NCBI GenBank assembly: GCA_023435805.1
Contig: JAEZMC010000007.1
Coordinates: forward strand, 1-11,697
Direction of reading: 5' to 3'
Length of the DNA stretch: 11,697 bases
From: Bacillota bacterium
GTDB taxonomy: Bacteria > Bacillota > Clostridia > Acetivibrionales > DTU013
The notes below the pieces were generated by a model, which saw nothing but the letters and a program-made list of their open reading frames with translations, did not search any database and was not told the origin of the DNA. The position numbers and the translations under genes were made by a program. Positions 11,524 to 11,697 of the stretch are shown piece after piece (within the stretch, counting starts at the first letter, position 1; each line of letters opens with the position of its first letter).

Positions 11524-11697
11524 CTACTTGAGGGAAGTGGACTTTTCGGTGTGGTGCCCGTGTCCTCTGAATGTCCTTGTCGGTGCGAATTCCCCAAGCT
11601 TGTGGCCCACCATATCTTCAGTTATATATACCGGTACATGCTTTCTGCCGTCATGTACTGCAATAGTATGTCCAACCATCTGAGGGTAAATCGTTGA
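11524..11697 (-). CDS. rpsS: 30S ribosomal protein S19, C-terminal part (start beyond the right edge)
   Basis: The last 57 codons and a TAG stop are present, roughly 60 percent of the usual 92-95 residue protein. S19 forms a head complex with S13 and contacts A-site tRNA. The visible part reads STIYPQMVGHTIAVHDGRKH, then VPVYITEDMVGHKLGEFAPT and RTFRGH, which is the S19 signature. The tail GHHTEKSTSLK is histidine/serine-rich. The gene precedes rplV, the normal S10 operon order, but after an unusually long spacer of 172 bases. Confidence 0.97.
   Translation of the reverse strand, partial: STIYPQMVGHTIAVHDGRKHVPVYITEDMVGHKLGEFAPTRTFRGHGHHTEKSTSLK

Overview
The window is a stretch of bacterial core genome: the fused S10-spc-alpha ribosomal protein supercluster, lying entirely on the minus strand. 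It is read right to left, from the 3' part of rpsS to the first codons of rpsD. Gene order and content point to a Firmicute of class Clostridia. The supporting features are the zinc-binding short form of S14, secY-adk-map followed by a small KOW-domain gene and then infA, rpsD directly after rpsK, strong AGGAGG ribosome binding sites, and seven TTG starts. I cannot name a genus from the sequence alone; cluster III clostridia (Acetivibrio/Ruminiclostridium-like) are a reasonable guess.

Layout in transcription order. The S10 tail holds rpsS (partial), rplV, rpsC, rplP, rpmC and rpsQ. The spc part holds rplN, rplX, rplE, rpsN, rpsH, rplF, rplR, rpsE, rpmD, rplO, secY, adk, map, a KOW-domain gene, infA and rpmJ. 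The alpha part holds rpsM, rpsK and rpsD (partial). That is 25 genes, 23 of them complete. Small ribosomal proteins of both subunits are made together with the SecY translocon channel, adenylate kinase, methionine aminopeptidase and IF-1. The cluster therefore covers ribosome assembly, initiation, N-terminal methionine removal and export. No gene is broken, and I see no gene on the plus strand.

The interest lies between the genes. The rplN-rplX spacer, normally a few tens of bases, is 253 bases here. It is filled by a tandem array of about 47-base units: four full copies and two partial ones. Each unit can form two hairpins, and the copies differ almost only in loops, a bulge, or by a change to a G-U wobble in the mRNA. 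The rpmJ-rpsM spacer carries a strong candidate extended -10 promoter, flanked by the arms of an imperfect inverted repeat and followed by a structured leader of roughly 180 bases. Smaller hairpins sit in the secY-adk, rpmC-rpsQ and rplF-rpsH spacers, and an unusually long spacer separates rpsS from rplV. The L22 protein has an N-terminal extension of about 45 residues. No mobile element with a transposase, CRISPR array, tRNA or rRNA was seen. No gene-free stretch exceeds 300 bases.
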